From: Zhengitettix transpicula
Taxonomy: Eukaryota > Arthropoda > Insecta > Orthoptera > Tetrigidae
NCBI GenBank assembly: GCA_037074705.1
Contig: CM073590.1
Span: forward strand, 223,330,246-223,394,245
DNA: 64,000 nucleotides
Direction: 5' to 3'
The notes under the pieces are model-generated. The model had not been told where the DNA came from. It saw nothing but the letters and a program-made list of their open reading frames with translations, and made no database searches. Positions within the stretch are counted from its first letter, which is position 1; each line of letters begins with the position of its first letter. Shown here in pieces: positions 1 to 13,042 of the stretch. A program made the position numbers and the translations under genes.

Positions 1-3000
1 CAGGGCCAAATAAAATAAAATAAATTTAATTTTGGCTACGGAGACCATTACATCAACGATTATGCGACCGCAGATCCACATAATTCGGATATTAAAAGTC
101 GTATACGAACTTTTGATAACCCGTAATAATTAAAATTTCTGAATTTGTTGACGATGGACATGAGGGAAATCCCCGATCAGAAACAACGAAGGCAGAGAGA
201 GTTTTATACCCCATTTTCGAACACCAAAAGTCATCATTAAAGGTAACAACAAATGGTTTTGGAGTCAGAAATCGGACAATACATGATGTCTTGTGGTCTG
301 TTCATATTAAAAACTCTGATCACACCCAGCAATTAAAGACAACGATAAAAACAAAACAGAAAACAGTCATTCTTTTCCAAAACAATTATTGACATCATTC
401 AGTACTGGAAACGATATTTTCTGGATCATAGACTTGTTTCTAATTTTCTGCTTAAAAAAAGGGAAAACCTTTACATATCCCCTCAATTTATGACCCTATA
501 TAAATTTTAATTTGTTTTATAGCAGTGTAGAGTCGTTTAAGTTGTGACCGTGACCAGAGATGCGTCACGATAGTATATTTATAGCATTTTCGGACGATGT
601 AATTAAAACGTATATGTACAAATTGTTTAATACGTGGATTACGTGGTTTGCGTTATTTGCGTATATGTATTTCAACGATGATTCCATATATATATATATA
701 TAAAATGTGACATCCCGATTGATTATATCTGACACTGAGCTCATCGGAAAACAAAAGAGTTCACTTTATTATTTTGTAGCATAACCTGAATATATATATT
801 TTACACACATTCATAGTCCGATGTTTTAGACTTCGCCTAAAATTGTGACTCAATATTTTGTTTAACTTCAACCTGCTCCTGCTCTAGGCAGTCCCTTTTA
901 TTGCGCATTCACGCTGAAATAATACACATGTGTCGTAAAATGTCAAAATATAAAGACACGCGTACGACTTTTATAGTACACTTTATGAAGTATTTAGTTG
1001 GAATCGTAATGATAATTGAAGCGTCGAGTTCGATAATCTGTATTATTACTGGTTAAATAATAACGTCCTAGTTTTTTATTTAGTTAAAATATATTCAATT
1101 AAATATTTGTCTAGAATATGGACTAGGATGTGTGTTTTCAGATTTTTATTTATAGTCTAAAAATAATATTCGCTGTTTAGTCGCGCTGTTAACTGTTTGA
1201 GTCTTTAACGGGGAACAATCGTTGGCCAGAGATATTAATCATCAGCAGTAACAAATTGAATCAAATCACTGATTTCAACATTAGGCTACACCACGAATCC
1301 AATATCCGCGGGGTAAAATTTGAGAATTTAATAACAGAGGGGACCGAGGGATGAACGTTAATTTTATTAGACCGACACCAGCCCCGTTGTACACTTTCGT
1401 TTTATTAAACGACATAATTCTCTTCAAGGGAGACCTGAAAAACTTTCTATTTCTATGATAATAGATATGTGCCTTTCATGGAAACGTAGGACTTTGGGAA
1501 TCATAGAACTGACCACGTGCCAAACACGTGCTGGTTTTCTGCCAGGGCATAGTGTCGCGGCGAATCTATTTACAGTAAGTTCCCCAATATAAAATCTCAC
1601 GAAGGGTTAAGCTACCACTTTAACATTTCGAAATAACATTTTCCCTTTATTTTTGACTTCCCACGATCAATGTGGTGCTCATGGTCGATAGTGACGAGTC
1701 GACGTTCGAAGTGTCCGTCATATTTTGATTGAGCTGGGCTCATTCAGATTCACCACTTTCTCTTTGCTTCACTAAGCCTGTAAAAAAAAATGGCGAAAGT
1801 TTTAAAATTATAATACAATACGTCTCGTTACCTGGATTGTGCGGTTGTGTCCCACTCATGGCTTTTTCATTTCAATCGCCTGACGAAAGGTGCCATGTGG
1901 TATTTATATTATCATTTCCTTTTGTCTGTTATTTGACTCGTTATCTAAATGGCGAGAGATGTAATTCCCAGGAGAACTGTTATATGTAAATTAGTTTGCA
2001 ATTATTGGGTACTGATTTGTTTTTGCAACTTCAGATTATATAAGTTAATATAAATTTCAATGGTAATCTTAAATAACCTTAAATATATTGCCGAAAGTAC
2101 TGTTGTCTGTTGAATTGTCCCAACCACCTTATTAATTTGTAGTGGAATATTTTAACTACTCAAAAAAGAAAAGCAGTCACACATCTGAACATGATCCGTC
2201 CTTTGTTTACACCTTTTACTCGTCGCTATCAAATCGAATAGAACTAGGTCGAGAAATTAACCAGTCTCCGACTAATTTATTCGTTGGGATATTTATAATA
2301 ACGTAAATTTTCCCCACGCACATAGTCCTACAGTCCATTACATACTTCTAACGCCCCATTTCCCCTTTATTCACACCACGTCGTTATTTTACGAAAAAAA
2401 AGTACATCAAATTTTAATAAACGCCTTCAATAATTATTAGATAATTCTTTTTTGTATTTAAATTAACTCAGGAATAGCGGACATGTAAAATGTTATATTT
2501 TGAGTTTTTCCACTGAGATTTTTAAACTACGTACGCTATTAAAATAACTTCCTGAACTCGGGAAGATTTTGGGGGTTTAACTGCAGAATTAAGAGTAAAC
2601 CTACGGGGAAATGTATTTATTTTGTAAATGAATCGTAGTATACTTGTAAGGTTGAAACGGTCACACATCAAATCTCTGAATTGTATTGGATGATCACTCT
2701 TCAAGGAACTTGACGAAAATTTGATTCCATCTGCAGTGTTATAGGCCTATTACGGGTTTTTCTTCGCAATTCTGTGCTTTTTCCAATAAATTATGGGGAA
2801 GCTTAAATTATAGGAAAAGTGTAAACTAGGCTGCAGAGCCAATGCGTTGTATTTTCTTATTGGTTTATATTTTGCCATGTTTACTGCATAAAATTTTCTA
2901 TTTACTACAATATTACAATATTTTGCCTTTTCTTGAATTCTTGGAGATATTAATTCCATTTGTTCCATGACAGTTTTGTTAATTATTTTAGTAAATGAAG

Positions 3001-3806
3001 TACAGTGACTTTTTTGGTCACTTTTTGTTCTATATTTCAAATGTTTAGCGCTGTCTAAAATAGTTGTTATTCTTCTTCTACGCCTTTCTAAATAGTTTCT
3101 TCCGCGTCACTCAACGAAGATCTTTGTTCGGTCGCAGGCAGGCAATCTCTGAATACCTGTAACAACGTTGCAGCAGTTTGTTTTCTCACTGTCGGAATTC
3201 CGTGTGGTGATCTTTCCGTCCCGCAACACAGCTGTTCAGTATCGCCTTTCCGTAAATATCAGCATTCCGGGATCGAAAGTACCAACCTAAAACGGAGAAG
3301 AAAGCCTGTTGCTAAAATAAGCAAGGAAGGCGCAGTCACTACAAAGCTTCCGAGAAATTCTTCAGACTTACCTCTAGTATAAAGCGACTTTGTGGTGAGG
3401 CAGTGTAAGAGAAGAAACGACACAGAATTAATCTTTTATATCACCTGTATGAAGAGTAAACTTTATGGCGGCCTAAGACAAAGTTACTGAAATAATTACA
3501 TTTCTGGCTTTAAATTAAGTCAGAATTGGAAACTTTTGGTTCTCTATTGTTCCTTTGTGCCGTATATTTATCTACAACCCAGTCAATAATAGGAAGGAGT
3601 GTTTCTGAAATCTAGAAATCGTTCATATCTAAATATTCCTGCATCGTAATGGAGAGTAATCATGAATAGAAATGAGGCAAATTAAAATTGATTCACGTAT
3701 CTTTTAGAAATAAGAGTTAAATTATCAGTTAGTACTAGTTATTTTACATCCTCATATTCATATTAGTCTTGAAAATTTACAGTGTATTATTTTCAAACCC
3801 AAACAG
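1..3806. other. gene-free AT-rich DNA
   Basis: No convincing coding exon, RNA gene or complete mobile element is seen. The open frames here are short, have biased composition and show no recognisable motif. A short TA run lies near 690-703. This stretch is either intergenic or part of a first intron of the otopetrin gene; the sequence does not decide. Confidence 0.6.
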
Positions 3807-4381
3807 AAACAGTACCAGGGGGCATAAAGGCATGCGAGGGCTATTCTCTCGCAGGCAATACCTGCGTGGGATGTGCTCTCGTAGATAGAACTTCTTAGGA
3901 GAGATACGAAGGGTATGCCTTTTCCTCTCCGTTTCTGAACTATGGTTCCCACAAGCCGAGGCACCTCGGCCTGTTCTGAAAGGTGTATGTTCCGGGGTCA
4001 CAGACCTTGGGCATACGGTAAGAGTTGTTTGCTATTCCCATTGGAATAGTCGGCCAGCTGCCTCCTAAACTGGTCGAGGCACGGAGAATGGAATGCTGCG
4101 TCCTCACAGAAAACTCCTGTCCCGCTATCGAAAGGCCGCGGGACAAGTACCCAATGCCCGACCTACCCGATGCAGGTTTTTCTAGGGTTTTCCCTGCACT
4201 TCTGTAGGCGAATGCCGGGTAGGATCCTTAAAATATAGCCCGGGGGCTCTAGTTAACCCTTGCCTACCTTCCTCTACCCTTCCGCATCCCCCCTTTCAAA
4301 TCCCTTCCTATACTATTAAAGGGTTGTTGCCCAACGTGGATTAACCTCATGTAGCCTGTTGCCCTAAAAAAAAACAGTACC
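3807..4381 (+). mobile_element. complete poly(A) SINE-like retroposon with TSDs
   Basis: An element of about 555 bp (3817-4371) ends in TTGCCCT followed by a run of A. It is flanked by a perfect 10-bp direct repeat, AAACAGTACC, at 3807-3816 and 4372-4381. A poly(A) tail plus target-site duplication is the signature of target-primed reverse transcription. The same sequence recurs on the minus strand at 39615-40862, 51341-51725 and 61414-61870, with a scrap near 45065-45175. No tRNA-like A and B boxes were recognised at its 5' end, so it may be a SINE of unknown origin or the 3' end of a larger non-LTR element. A frame containing the residues IPIGIVGQLPPK and KYPMPDLPDAGFS is open in several copies; whether it is translated is unknown. 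Confidence 0.85.
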
Positions 4382-5716
4382 AAACCAATCAACTACAGCT
4401 TTTGGCTATAGAATTTGTTTTTGTAGAAAGAATTTTGCGTTATGGTGTTATTATGAGTTCTCGATAAAAACAGGAAAATAATAAGTAGAAACAGCAGTAA
4501 AATTTCCTTTAAAAATGGTCCATATAACGTATAGTTTTTAACAATTCGCTTTATTATTTCGGTTTGTACCGCACACCCATGAGAAATTTTTATTCACTCG
4601 GGGCCCCGGGAGGATTTGTATGATTTGTGTAGGTTGAAGCAGAGCGTTAACAAATTTGCACTTGGTTCGGATTTCAGTGCAAACGCTATAGAACACTTTT
4701 GATTGGTTTACCGCCTTCCAGAAAGTAGTTCTTCAGTTGGGAGGGAATTTTTCTCACAGTCTCTGGAGCCACTTTTTAAATTAGTGTTGCTACAGTCGTC
4801 GTGGGGATTGTAAGGGCACCTGAGTGCTCTTTGCTCTGTCTTACTGTTTGTATTTTCAACTATATTTGTAACTTCATAGCACTTTCTGATTTTGTTCTTG
4901 TCTCTAAACGGTACTTATCTACCATGAACCTCACGTTATCGACTTTCCTATTTTCATATCCTAGAAGTCTTACTCTGGAATCTGAAGAAGATTGATCGTG
5001 ATAAGTCTGATCAATTCCGTACCTTAGCTCAAACTAAAAATTATTGACATCCACCTTATTTTGATTCCCGAGTTTTAGCAGGTACGCTACATTACGCTAC
5101 ATTCCATTCAGATAATTATTTTATTGGCATTTTAATACTTTACTCCTTAAATTGCTCACATGACTTCATATATTATATCACTAGCTGGGTGCCCGGCGTT
5201 GTTCGTGAACTTATTTATACTAACCCGAATAAGTATTCAATTGTATACCAATCTTTAGTCATGAAGTGATTTAATCTAAATCGAACTGTTCTAGTTCCGT
5301 ACATACTTTCCACCGATAGTCCATTAATTTAAAGGCTATAATATACATTACATTTTTTTCATCAATCCCAACAAACATACTTACGAAATTCTTTACGAAT
5401 TGAATACTTCAATATACTCCTTGAGTATTGCAGGATATAATTATCCTTCAGTTTCAGACATTACGAAAGATTAAATTGATGAAATTGTTATCTAGATTTA
5501 CAATGTAAACAAATAGTCGCCATATTTGAGACATTAATATGGCACAAAAATTAACTTCCATTTTCTGCAAGGATCGTAAAGTTTTTCTTATTGTTTTCTA
5601 TTACCGTTCGATGGAGTATTGCTGGATAAATTTATACGTTTTATTTAATGAAAATATTTCTGCTTCATTTCATTACGTAAATAGGAACTATTTACTCTGT
5701 TCATCGCGTAGTAACG
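4382..5716. other. gene-free stretch with a repeat scrap
   Basis: No gene is seen. Near 5182-5210 the words AGCTGGGTGCCCGGCGTTG match the start of the degraded repeat at 20518-21390, so this is a short relic of the same dispersed family. Confidence 0.5.
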
Positions 5717-6475
5717 TCTCTCGCTCTCGCACTCGCTCTCTCTCTCTCTGTCTCTCTCTGTCTCTCTCTCTCTGTCTCTCTCTCTGTCTCTCTCTGTCTC
5801 TCTCTGTCTCTCTCTGTCTCTCTCTGTCTCTCTCTGTATCTCTCTCTGTGTCTCTCTCTGTCTCTCTCTGTGTCTCTCTCTGTGTCTCTCTCTGTGTCTC
5901 TCTCTGTGTCTCTCTCTGTGTCTCTCTCTGTGTCTCTCTCTGTGTCTCTCTCTGTGTCTCTCTCTGTGTCTCTCTCTCTGTGTCTCTCTCTGTGTCTCTC
6001 TCTGTGTCTCTCTCTCTGTGTCTCTCTCTCTGTGTCTCTCTCTGTGTCTCTCTCTCTGTGTCTCTCTCTCTGTGTCTCTCTCTCTGTGTCTCTCTCTCTG
6101 TGTCTCTCTCTGTGTCTCTCTCTCTGTGTCTCTCTCTCTGTGTCTCTCTCTCTGTGTCTCTCTCTGTGTCTCTCTCTCTGTGTCTCTCTCTCTGTGTCTC
6201 TCTCTCTGTGTGTCTCTCTCTGTGTCTCTCTCTCTGTGTCTCTCTCTATGTGTGTCTCTCTCTGTGTCTCTCTCTGGGTGTCTCTCTCTGTGTGTCTCTC
6301 TCTCTGTGTCTCTCTCTCTGTGTCTCTCTCTCTGTGTCTCTCTCTCTGTGTCTCTCTCTATGTGTCTCTCTCTCTGTGTCTCTCTCTCTGTGTCTCTCTC
6401 CCTGTGTCTCTCTCTCTGTGTCTCTCTCCCTGTGTCTCTCTCCCTGTGTGTCTCTCTCTCGGTGTGTCTGTCTGT
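5717..6475. repeat. TCTC/TGTG pyrimidine-rich satellite
   Basis: About 760 bp of imperfect 8-12 bp units built from TCTCTCTG and TCTCTCTGTG. Early units lack the TGTG step and later ones carry it, so variant units have spread locally. One strand is almost purely pyrimidine apart from the G of each unit. The repeat opens frames in several registers on both strands ([12 protein letters not shown] on plus, [12 protein letters not shown] on minus). These are artefacts of a stop-free repeat, not proteins. Confidence 0.95.
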
Positions 6476-9400
6476 CCCGTGACGTCACGGTCTCTCGGCG
6501 CGCAGTAATTTAACACTAAATGATCACGTTTTTTAATTATAATTCATTCTTTATGCTAGGGGTTTCTCATCCCCACAGTACCGTTTCTCGTGTTTTGAAG
6601 AATATGTGTACCAATTTTTATTGTAATCTGACCACGCTTTAAAATTTGTATCCAGATTAACGTAAATACATTCATACATACAAATATACATCTTTTTTTT
6701 ATTATATAGATATATAATGAAAGTCCCGCATTTCCATAACTTTTGAATACACATTTTCTTCACTTTATTAAAATAAAAATCTCGTAACAAAACGCTGAAA
6801 TTGTAATAATTAAACACAAAACTGTGTTATATACATTTATTCGAACTTTGTAACTTGATCCGTAATTCTCCTACGACTGGTTAGCACTTGACGAAAGTGT
6901 TTCATTTTTTCCGGTCGGTACAATTAGGATTGAAGAATTGTAAATGTCGGACGTTATATTGCGGTTCGGTAACGGGTTTTTCTATCCCGGCGTTCGAGAA
7001 AACCGTAAGAATGCGAGAAGACCGAAAGTCGGCTTCCGGCGATGTTTATAAATACCGACACAGCATCAAAGCGGCCGTGACTGTAAAAATACCGACCTAC
7101 TTATAACCTCGATCGAATTCACGGGGACAAAATCCGCCATCGAGCAGGCCAACAACAGGTACAACACGCGGTCGAGAGAATCATTTCACAAATCCCGGCC
7201 GCATGTTCCAAGTCTCTGGGAACGTCGACCCAGCCCAAGTAAATATTGTGAGAAAAATAATTCGGCAAATTGCATGGCATGTACGGTATTACACTTATGA
7301 ATCTTGAGCCGTTGCAATTTTCTGAGGAATATTTACAGATGTGGAAGCTTTATTTTTATGGAGATCTTCACCAAAAAAATGTTCACGGTGAATCTCTGGA
7401 AAGGATACGCGAAATTACTGACAATTTCCGAAATTAAGCCTTAGTTATAGAAATTAAAAATTTCCATTAATTAATTTGGAAGCTTCAAAAATAAGACACA
7501 TTCGAAGACGGGGTTATGAAGGTTTCACTGACTCTTAAATTTCTTTAGCAATAAATGTTTAAGAAATTTACCAAATACAAAAAAAACCGTTTTGGTTTGA
7601 GGGCAGCAGTTGAAATTATCCTTCATAAAATAAAATTACAATTTGGATGACTTTTCCTTGTATGAGACCGCCGTAGTAGTTTTTTTTCCCCCAATGTCTC
7701 CGAAAAATTGAAGTAAAAGAGAGTATTATGTAGAAAACACGAATGAGCTTGAATTTAACTAAGTAGTCCTGTATCTGTCGAAGTAATTCCTCTCGAATCT
7801 CTGTCTATCTTATACAAAAAAAATGAATAATTGGCTATAATGAACTGTCGGAGACATTTTCATTAACAGACAGAAAATATAAATGTACGCCTTTGAGATT
7901 TTTATGTGCAGAAATGTGCAGGTCAATTTTTACAGTTTTCTTGGAATGGAGAATAAATCAGTTTCATAAACACGTTTTTTTTAAAATTTAATTTAACATT
8001 TCGTCGCGTGTAAAGCCAGGGTAATTAGCGACGCTGACATCATTTATTACATTGTAAAATCTTTTTACTGTTTCAGAGCAACTTCCTTGAATCTTAATTG
8101 GGTTTCTAAGCTGCCGTTTGTCATCCCTAACTATTACAAATTGGATTTGAGCTTCAGTGAGCATGGGGCTTCGATTTTAGATAACGGTTTTACTTTGGTA
8201 TTGACCGGAAACTTAGAAAGTACACGAAAAGGAGGCGTTAGAATAGGTCGGAAGCGGTGAATAAATATTAAATATTCAGAAACGTTTTATACATGGCGAA
8301 AATCCACTGTCGTATAGAAAAGACTAGGGTTGAGAATTTGATCAACATAGTCGTCAAATAAATATATTTATTCTTTAAGTATCATAAATTTAATGTGACT
8401 GATCTTTAATTTCGGATTTATGTAATATAACGACACAGGTTCTGAATCAATCTGAATAAATAATTAAAAACTCCATTACTAAAATATTTTATTCACTTTA
8501 AACACAGGACAAGTTATTTATTGAAAATTTTAAATGTTTTTATAAAATTAAAATTTTGTTTTTGTAGATGAATATGGTCCAAATTTACGGCCGAAACCTC
8601 CGGGGTTCAAAATTAATTTTAAAAAATAGTAATGGTTATGTTACGTAAATAAATATATTTTTAAATTTTCTAATCAGAATTTTTTATATATGAAAAGTCT
8701 TCCCCTGCTCAATTCAACTAAGCATTAGTAGTTATTTACGTACGTAGTGAATAATTTTTATATTATAAAAATACTGAGATAAACTCTACTAAGTCCTAAA
8801 AATGGTGGCATTCCTGGATGAAAGTTATTCATATTATTTATCGGTGTTCAACGTAGAGAATAGTTTAATATATATATATATATATTACTCGCGATTAAGA
8901 CTATAAATCATATATTAGGCTTATCGTATTAAATGGAATAACCGACGCCGTGATAATCCAGAGTTCTCGAAGGGAAGGTTGATGTATCGAGTTAACGCCT
9001 CTAAACTGTGTTTTCTGTGACATCAGGTCAGCTGAAATTAGTATCACACACTAAAATTACAACAAATAAATGGATTATTCATTCATTTATATAACGGGAC
9101 GCCGAAATAAACCAGCGTGAAGAATTCGGAACCGTTCTCAGTAAAAGGCAATAATCGAAGTTAATCAATAAAGATGAAATGGTACCGCAGACTCGCTTCC
9201 ATTCCGTCTTGCTTGATCTTGATTGGCGGCGTGAATATTTCATGTGGCATTAGCTTCCGATTGCGTCTTCTTAATTACCACGTTCTTCTGATCTGTCTGC
9301 AATGGGCGTAGTAACACAGGCGTACTGATTGCAAAGTGCATGGTTCTGTGTCCTTGTTGCTTTCATTCTTATGCAAGGCTCAGATTACAAGCTTCTCTGA

Positions 9401-9779
9401 AGGTTACGCGGCTCTTTCTTTAATTTCCTAGATGAATCCCTGACGGTCCTTACCTGAGAGGCTATAGCGAACCTATAATTTTTTAATATAATTACGTAGT
9501 GTACCAATTGACTACTGGCTATTAACTACATGAAGAACAACACCGATGATTTTCCATCACAAAATGTTATTCATCCAAAAGCAAGACAGTTATCCACAGT
9601 CAATTATTCAACTCATAATAAAAAATCAACTCAATATTTCAGACGTGAGTTAAACCAACTAGAGAGCAAAGCTGACAGAGTACTCTACGACGTCTATGAA
9701 GCATTTGGTAGAAATCCGCTAGAATCGACTGGCTGGCCACTGAAGTTTATAATTATTAAGTGCTATTTGCAAGATCCTT
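6476..9779. other. gene-free stretch
   Basis: No supported gene. The segment 6960-7220 is somewhat richer in G+C and CpG than its surroundings but shows no exon with good splice sites. A TA run lies near 8870-8885. Confidence 0.5.
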
Positions 9780-9990
9780 GACCATAAATTTCCTTCTCTT
9801 CCTTGCCCTGTCGTTAGCTTCTTCTTTCAAGTGATCTGACAGCTACAATCTTCTTCTTTCTCGATGTCGATGTCCACATCCATGTGGTCTTCGATTATGT
9901 CGTACCGTAAACAATTTCTCCTTATGATGTGTCCGATTCAATTTGCCATTCTCTTAAAAACTGTAGCCATGATGGATCTCTTCTAATTTA
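9780..9990 (-). pseudogene. non-LTR reverse transcriptase 3' fragment, broken
   Basis: Read on the minus strand, the segment contains IGHIIRRNCLRYDIIE after a stop codon. This matches the conserved Gly-His-x-(L/I)-Arg-Arg-Asn-Cys-Leu tail found after the reverse transcriptase domain in many insect non-LTR elements. Homology then moves to another frame rich in Arg and Lys. The stops and frameshift show that it is dead. The assignment rests on one short motif, so the family is unresolved. Confidence 0.4.
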
Positions 9991-10254
9991 CTCTTCTTAG
10001 AACCTCTTTAATTTTTATCAAATCTTTCCACTTAATTTTTTTTAATTCTTCTCCAACACCATATTTCAGGAATTTCTTCCTGCATTTAATATCTTTATTA
10101 GAATTAGAATAGTTTTATTAAAATCTTCAAACAACAATGCAATTATCTCTTATATAAATAAGTAGCAACTATATTCATAAAGAACGTGTTAGTAATACAA
10201 AGACAATTTTTTCCTCTAAAATTATACTTTAACAGGTTAGAAATAAATAAATCA

Positions 10255-10350
10255 CATTTCTTTGAAATCGGTTCAGCCGTTTTTTGAGTTTATCCCGTTC
10301 AAACAAGTTGTCAAACGGACACGTTACCGTTTCATTTATACAGATATAAA
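10255..10350 (+). repeat. non-LTR/SINE 3' tail relic
   Basis: The words GAAATCGGTTCAGCCGTTTT, then TTGAG and a tail ending in ATACAGATATAAA, resemble the 3' ends of many arthropod RTE-type elements and their SINEs. It is only a fragment. The rest of 9990-11883 is very AT-rich and shows no gene. Confidence 0.5.
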
Positions 10351-11883
10351 AAGCGCAGATATAAACAGCTATGGAGTCGGCTAGTAACTCGTTGCTTTAA
10401 TTCCAATTGAAAAAAAAATCTGTAAAGAAAACAAATAATTTATTATTAAAAGCAAACTGATTTTATTTTAATATTTATTATTAAATTATCAACTTGTTAA
10501 TGTGATTATCTAGAATATCGTGTTAAATCTAAAATTAATGAAAATTGAATTATTAAAAGCAATAAAATGTTAATTGCAGAGATAAAAATACAAAGTATGT
10601 AATTTACATTAAATATTAGTTATATGTAATTAAAATACTGCTCCATCATTCATAAGTATAAACAAAAACATATTTTAAACTTGATATGCATTTTAGGATT
10701 AAAATGGTCTTTAATAATTAATAATTATATTATTTTTTAAGTTTCTCAGATAATTTTCAATTTGATTTTAATTTCCTAATTAACTTATTCGCTACATCAT
10801 TTTGTTGGTTCCTGTCGAAAAAAAGATCCAGATTAGTGAACTTTATAACTCGCTTTGAATGGATTCGGAAAATAATTATTTTTATCCTTCTATAACGAAG
10901 TATTGTTTCGTTAACAGGTGAAATTCAGTGAGACCCAATGAATACTGGGTTTTGTACGAAGTTTATCCAAAATAGGACCAATCAATGTAAAGTTACAGGC
11001 TTCCAAAAGTTTACACCTTTTCACTTGTTCTTGGCATTAACGCAGTCACTTCTGTTCCAAAAAAGATATAGTATTAAAAGTTCGACAAACTGCATGAGTT
11101 TTTATATTTTATAAACTAAATTTTTTTAGATGTATTTTTGAGAATACATTACGGTTGTAATATAAAAAAATTAGTCGATATTTTTATAGTATTATTTGAA
11201 CATTTTTATAATCTTGAAAATATTCAAAATCATGCACATGTAGATTCTAAATATGAATGGTCATTAATCATTAATTTCAAGATTTTAAGCTTTTTTGTAT
11301 TCGTAAATAAAATTTGGCTAATTAAATATAATTTGAAATATAATAAATAAAATATTTCTCTATTAAAACGTAGTCAAAAACAAAAAGTCTTAATAAAATT
11401 ATCAATAATACAATATTATTAAAATAATTACAGCTTTATTTGTATTTGAAATTAATGAAAACAATTTTTATGCAACAAATATAATTAGGTCTGATTTATG
11501 AATAATTCACATTAATTGGAAAATTTTAGTGTAGTTATAATACGTTGAGAATGACGCTTAAATTTAATTTATTGAAAACACACAAAAAAAATATAGTTGA
11601 CAGACGAGCAGAAAAATCAGTCCTGAGGGGTTGACTCACAGAAAGCTAGGACAGGCATTTTTAAATCTGTCCACGGGAGCCAAAAGTTTCGCATTTCCTC
11701 AAGGGCATGATGTTTCACATCTGCATCACAAATTATCTTCCTTAGAAACCAACAGACGCCTCTGGGGCTGATACTAAAAGTTATGTTGCATGTATGCTAC
11801 ACTATGCACTTAAGTGTTAAATTAATTATCTTGGTTTGAGGGAGTTCCGTTAACTGTCCCTTAGCAATACTATTTTATTCAGG

Positions 11884-12072
11884 AATAAAAAAGATAACCA
11901 ATGCAGACAAAAAAGGGTAATATAAATACCATACAACGTTTCTGGGATTCTTGTGCTAAGAAGAGCCTAGAGAAACACAACTGCACTGGTCAGTTGACAA
12001 CACTCAAAAGCGACGAAAACGTAACGACAATTATATTACCCTTTTTTGTCTGTATTGGCTATCTTTCTTATT
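11884..12072. mobile_element. foldback MITE with 42-bp inverted repeats
   Basis: Left arm 11884-11925 and right arm 12031-12072 are reverse complements over 42 bp with about three mismatches. The core of each arm reads GACAAAAAAGGGTAATATAA or its complement. The interior holds a decayed minus-strand copy of the CTGANGA-hairpin-GAAAC motif described under findings. Related half-copies lie near 21128-21285 and 46591-46683. No coding capacity is seen. Confidence 0.8.
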
Positions 12073-12907
12073 CATTATTTTCAATCAGACGTAATTTTTT
12101 TTCATTTTAACTATGTTATTCATATTTCCAAAATACGCTATTGAAAGATAACGGATGGAGACACAAGAATATTTTTTTTACTGAAAAATACGAGATAAAA
12201 TGAGTAATTAAAATATATCTGGAAAGAATTTACGTAATTTACGAATATAAACAATATCTGTTTTTGGCCATATTGGTCATATTCGTAAAATCTGGATTTA
12301 AACACCAATATTGCGCAACTCAGTGGCTTGTTGATTATTGTGTAAAGGCAAATATTTTCTTGACACTAAATTCTTTATCATTTTTTTTACAAAAAAGTCA
12401 CAGATGCATTGGTAATAGTTTCAGGATGGGGGGGGGGGTAAAGTCTCATAATGTCTAGTAAATTTTGAAAATTTTATGAACATGGCAAAGTATATTCATA
12501 TTTATGGAGAACAGTGTGTTGTGAAAATAATGTTAACATAAATCTAATAACATAAATCGTACGTGAAGAAAAAAATGTGTTCGGGTATAATCTTGCTGTA
12601 TAGTGTCGATATTGTAAATAGTCGTCGAAACGTCGCGTTTGAGTTTTGCTAATGTACCCGATAACATTTTCTTCAGTAAATACACGGGGAAGCCCTTCGA
12701 TCCTTAATTACGTAAACTTACCGGAAATGAGAGTTTTCAAATCTAATTCCATATGCCTCTATATTAAACCCTGTACATTTTGACGTTTAATGTCATTGCC
12801 CATATATTTAGCAGTTTTTCGTTTGGCATTACCAAAAAAAATTTTTAGAAAACAATGTATAGTTTGTATTTTGAGGAAGGAAGAGTAATGTGATGTTTGT
12901 GTTGTAG

Positions 12908-13042
12908 ATCCCGGCAGCCGGCATGCAGCGCTGCCCGTACATCCACGAGATGAAGGAGCGCCTCCTCTCTCAGAGCTCCAACCCCGAGCCCATGGACGTG
13001 CTGGAGGTGCGTACCGACCCGGCAGTCGGCACGGTCGTCAAG
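12908..13042 (+). CDS. Otop: candidate N-terminal exon of otopetrin gene
   Basis: A G+C-rich island of 135 bp sits in AT-rich DNA, with acceptor TTGTGTTGTAG before it and donor GTACGC after it, and is 45 codons long in phase 0/0. It reads IPAAGMQRCPYIHEMKERLL and ends in DPAVGTVVK. The Met at 12923 could be the start, or translation could enter from an upstream exon because the frame is open to the acceptor. The composition, codon use and clean borders make it look like real coding DNA. Its membership in the otopetrin transcript rests on strand, order and compatible phase with the exons at 16776 and 24654. Confidence 0.6.

Noticed and set aside
5539..6513. 324-codon open frame and overlapping frames on both strands
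   Set aside because: It is almost wholly the TCTC/TGTG satellite, open in several registers, with a repetitive Leu/Ser/Val or Arg/Glu product. It is not a gene.
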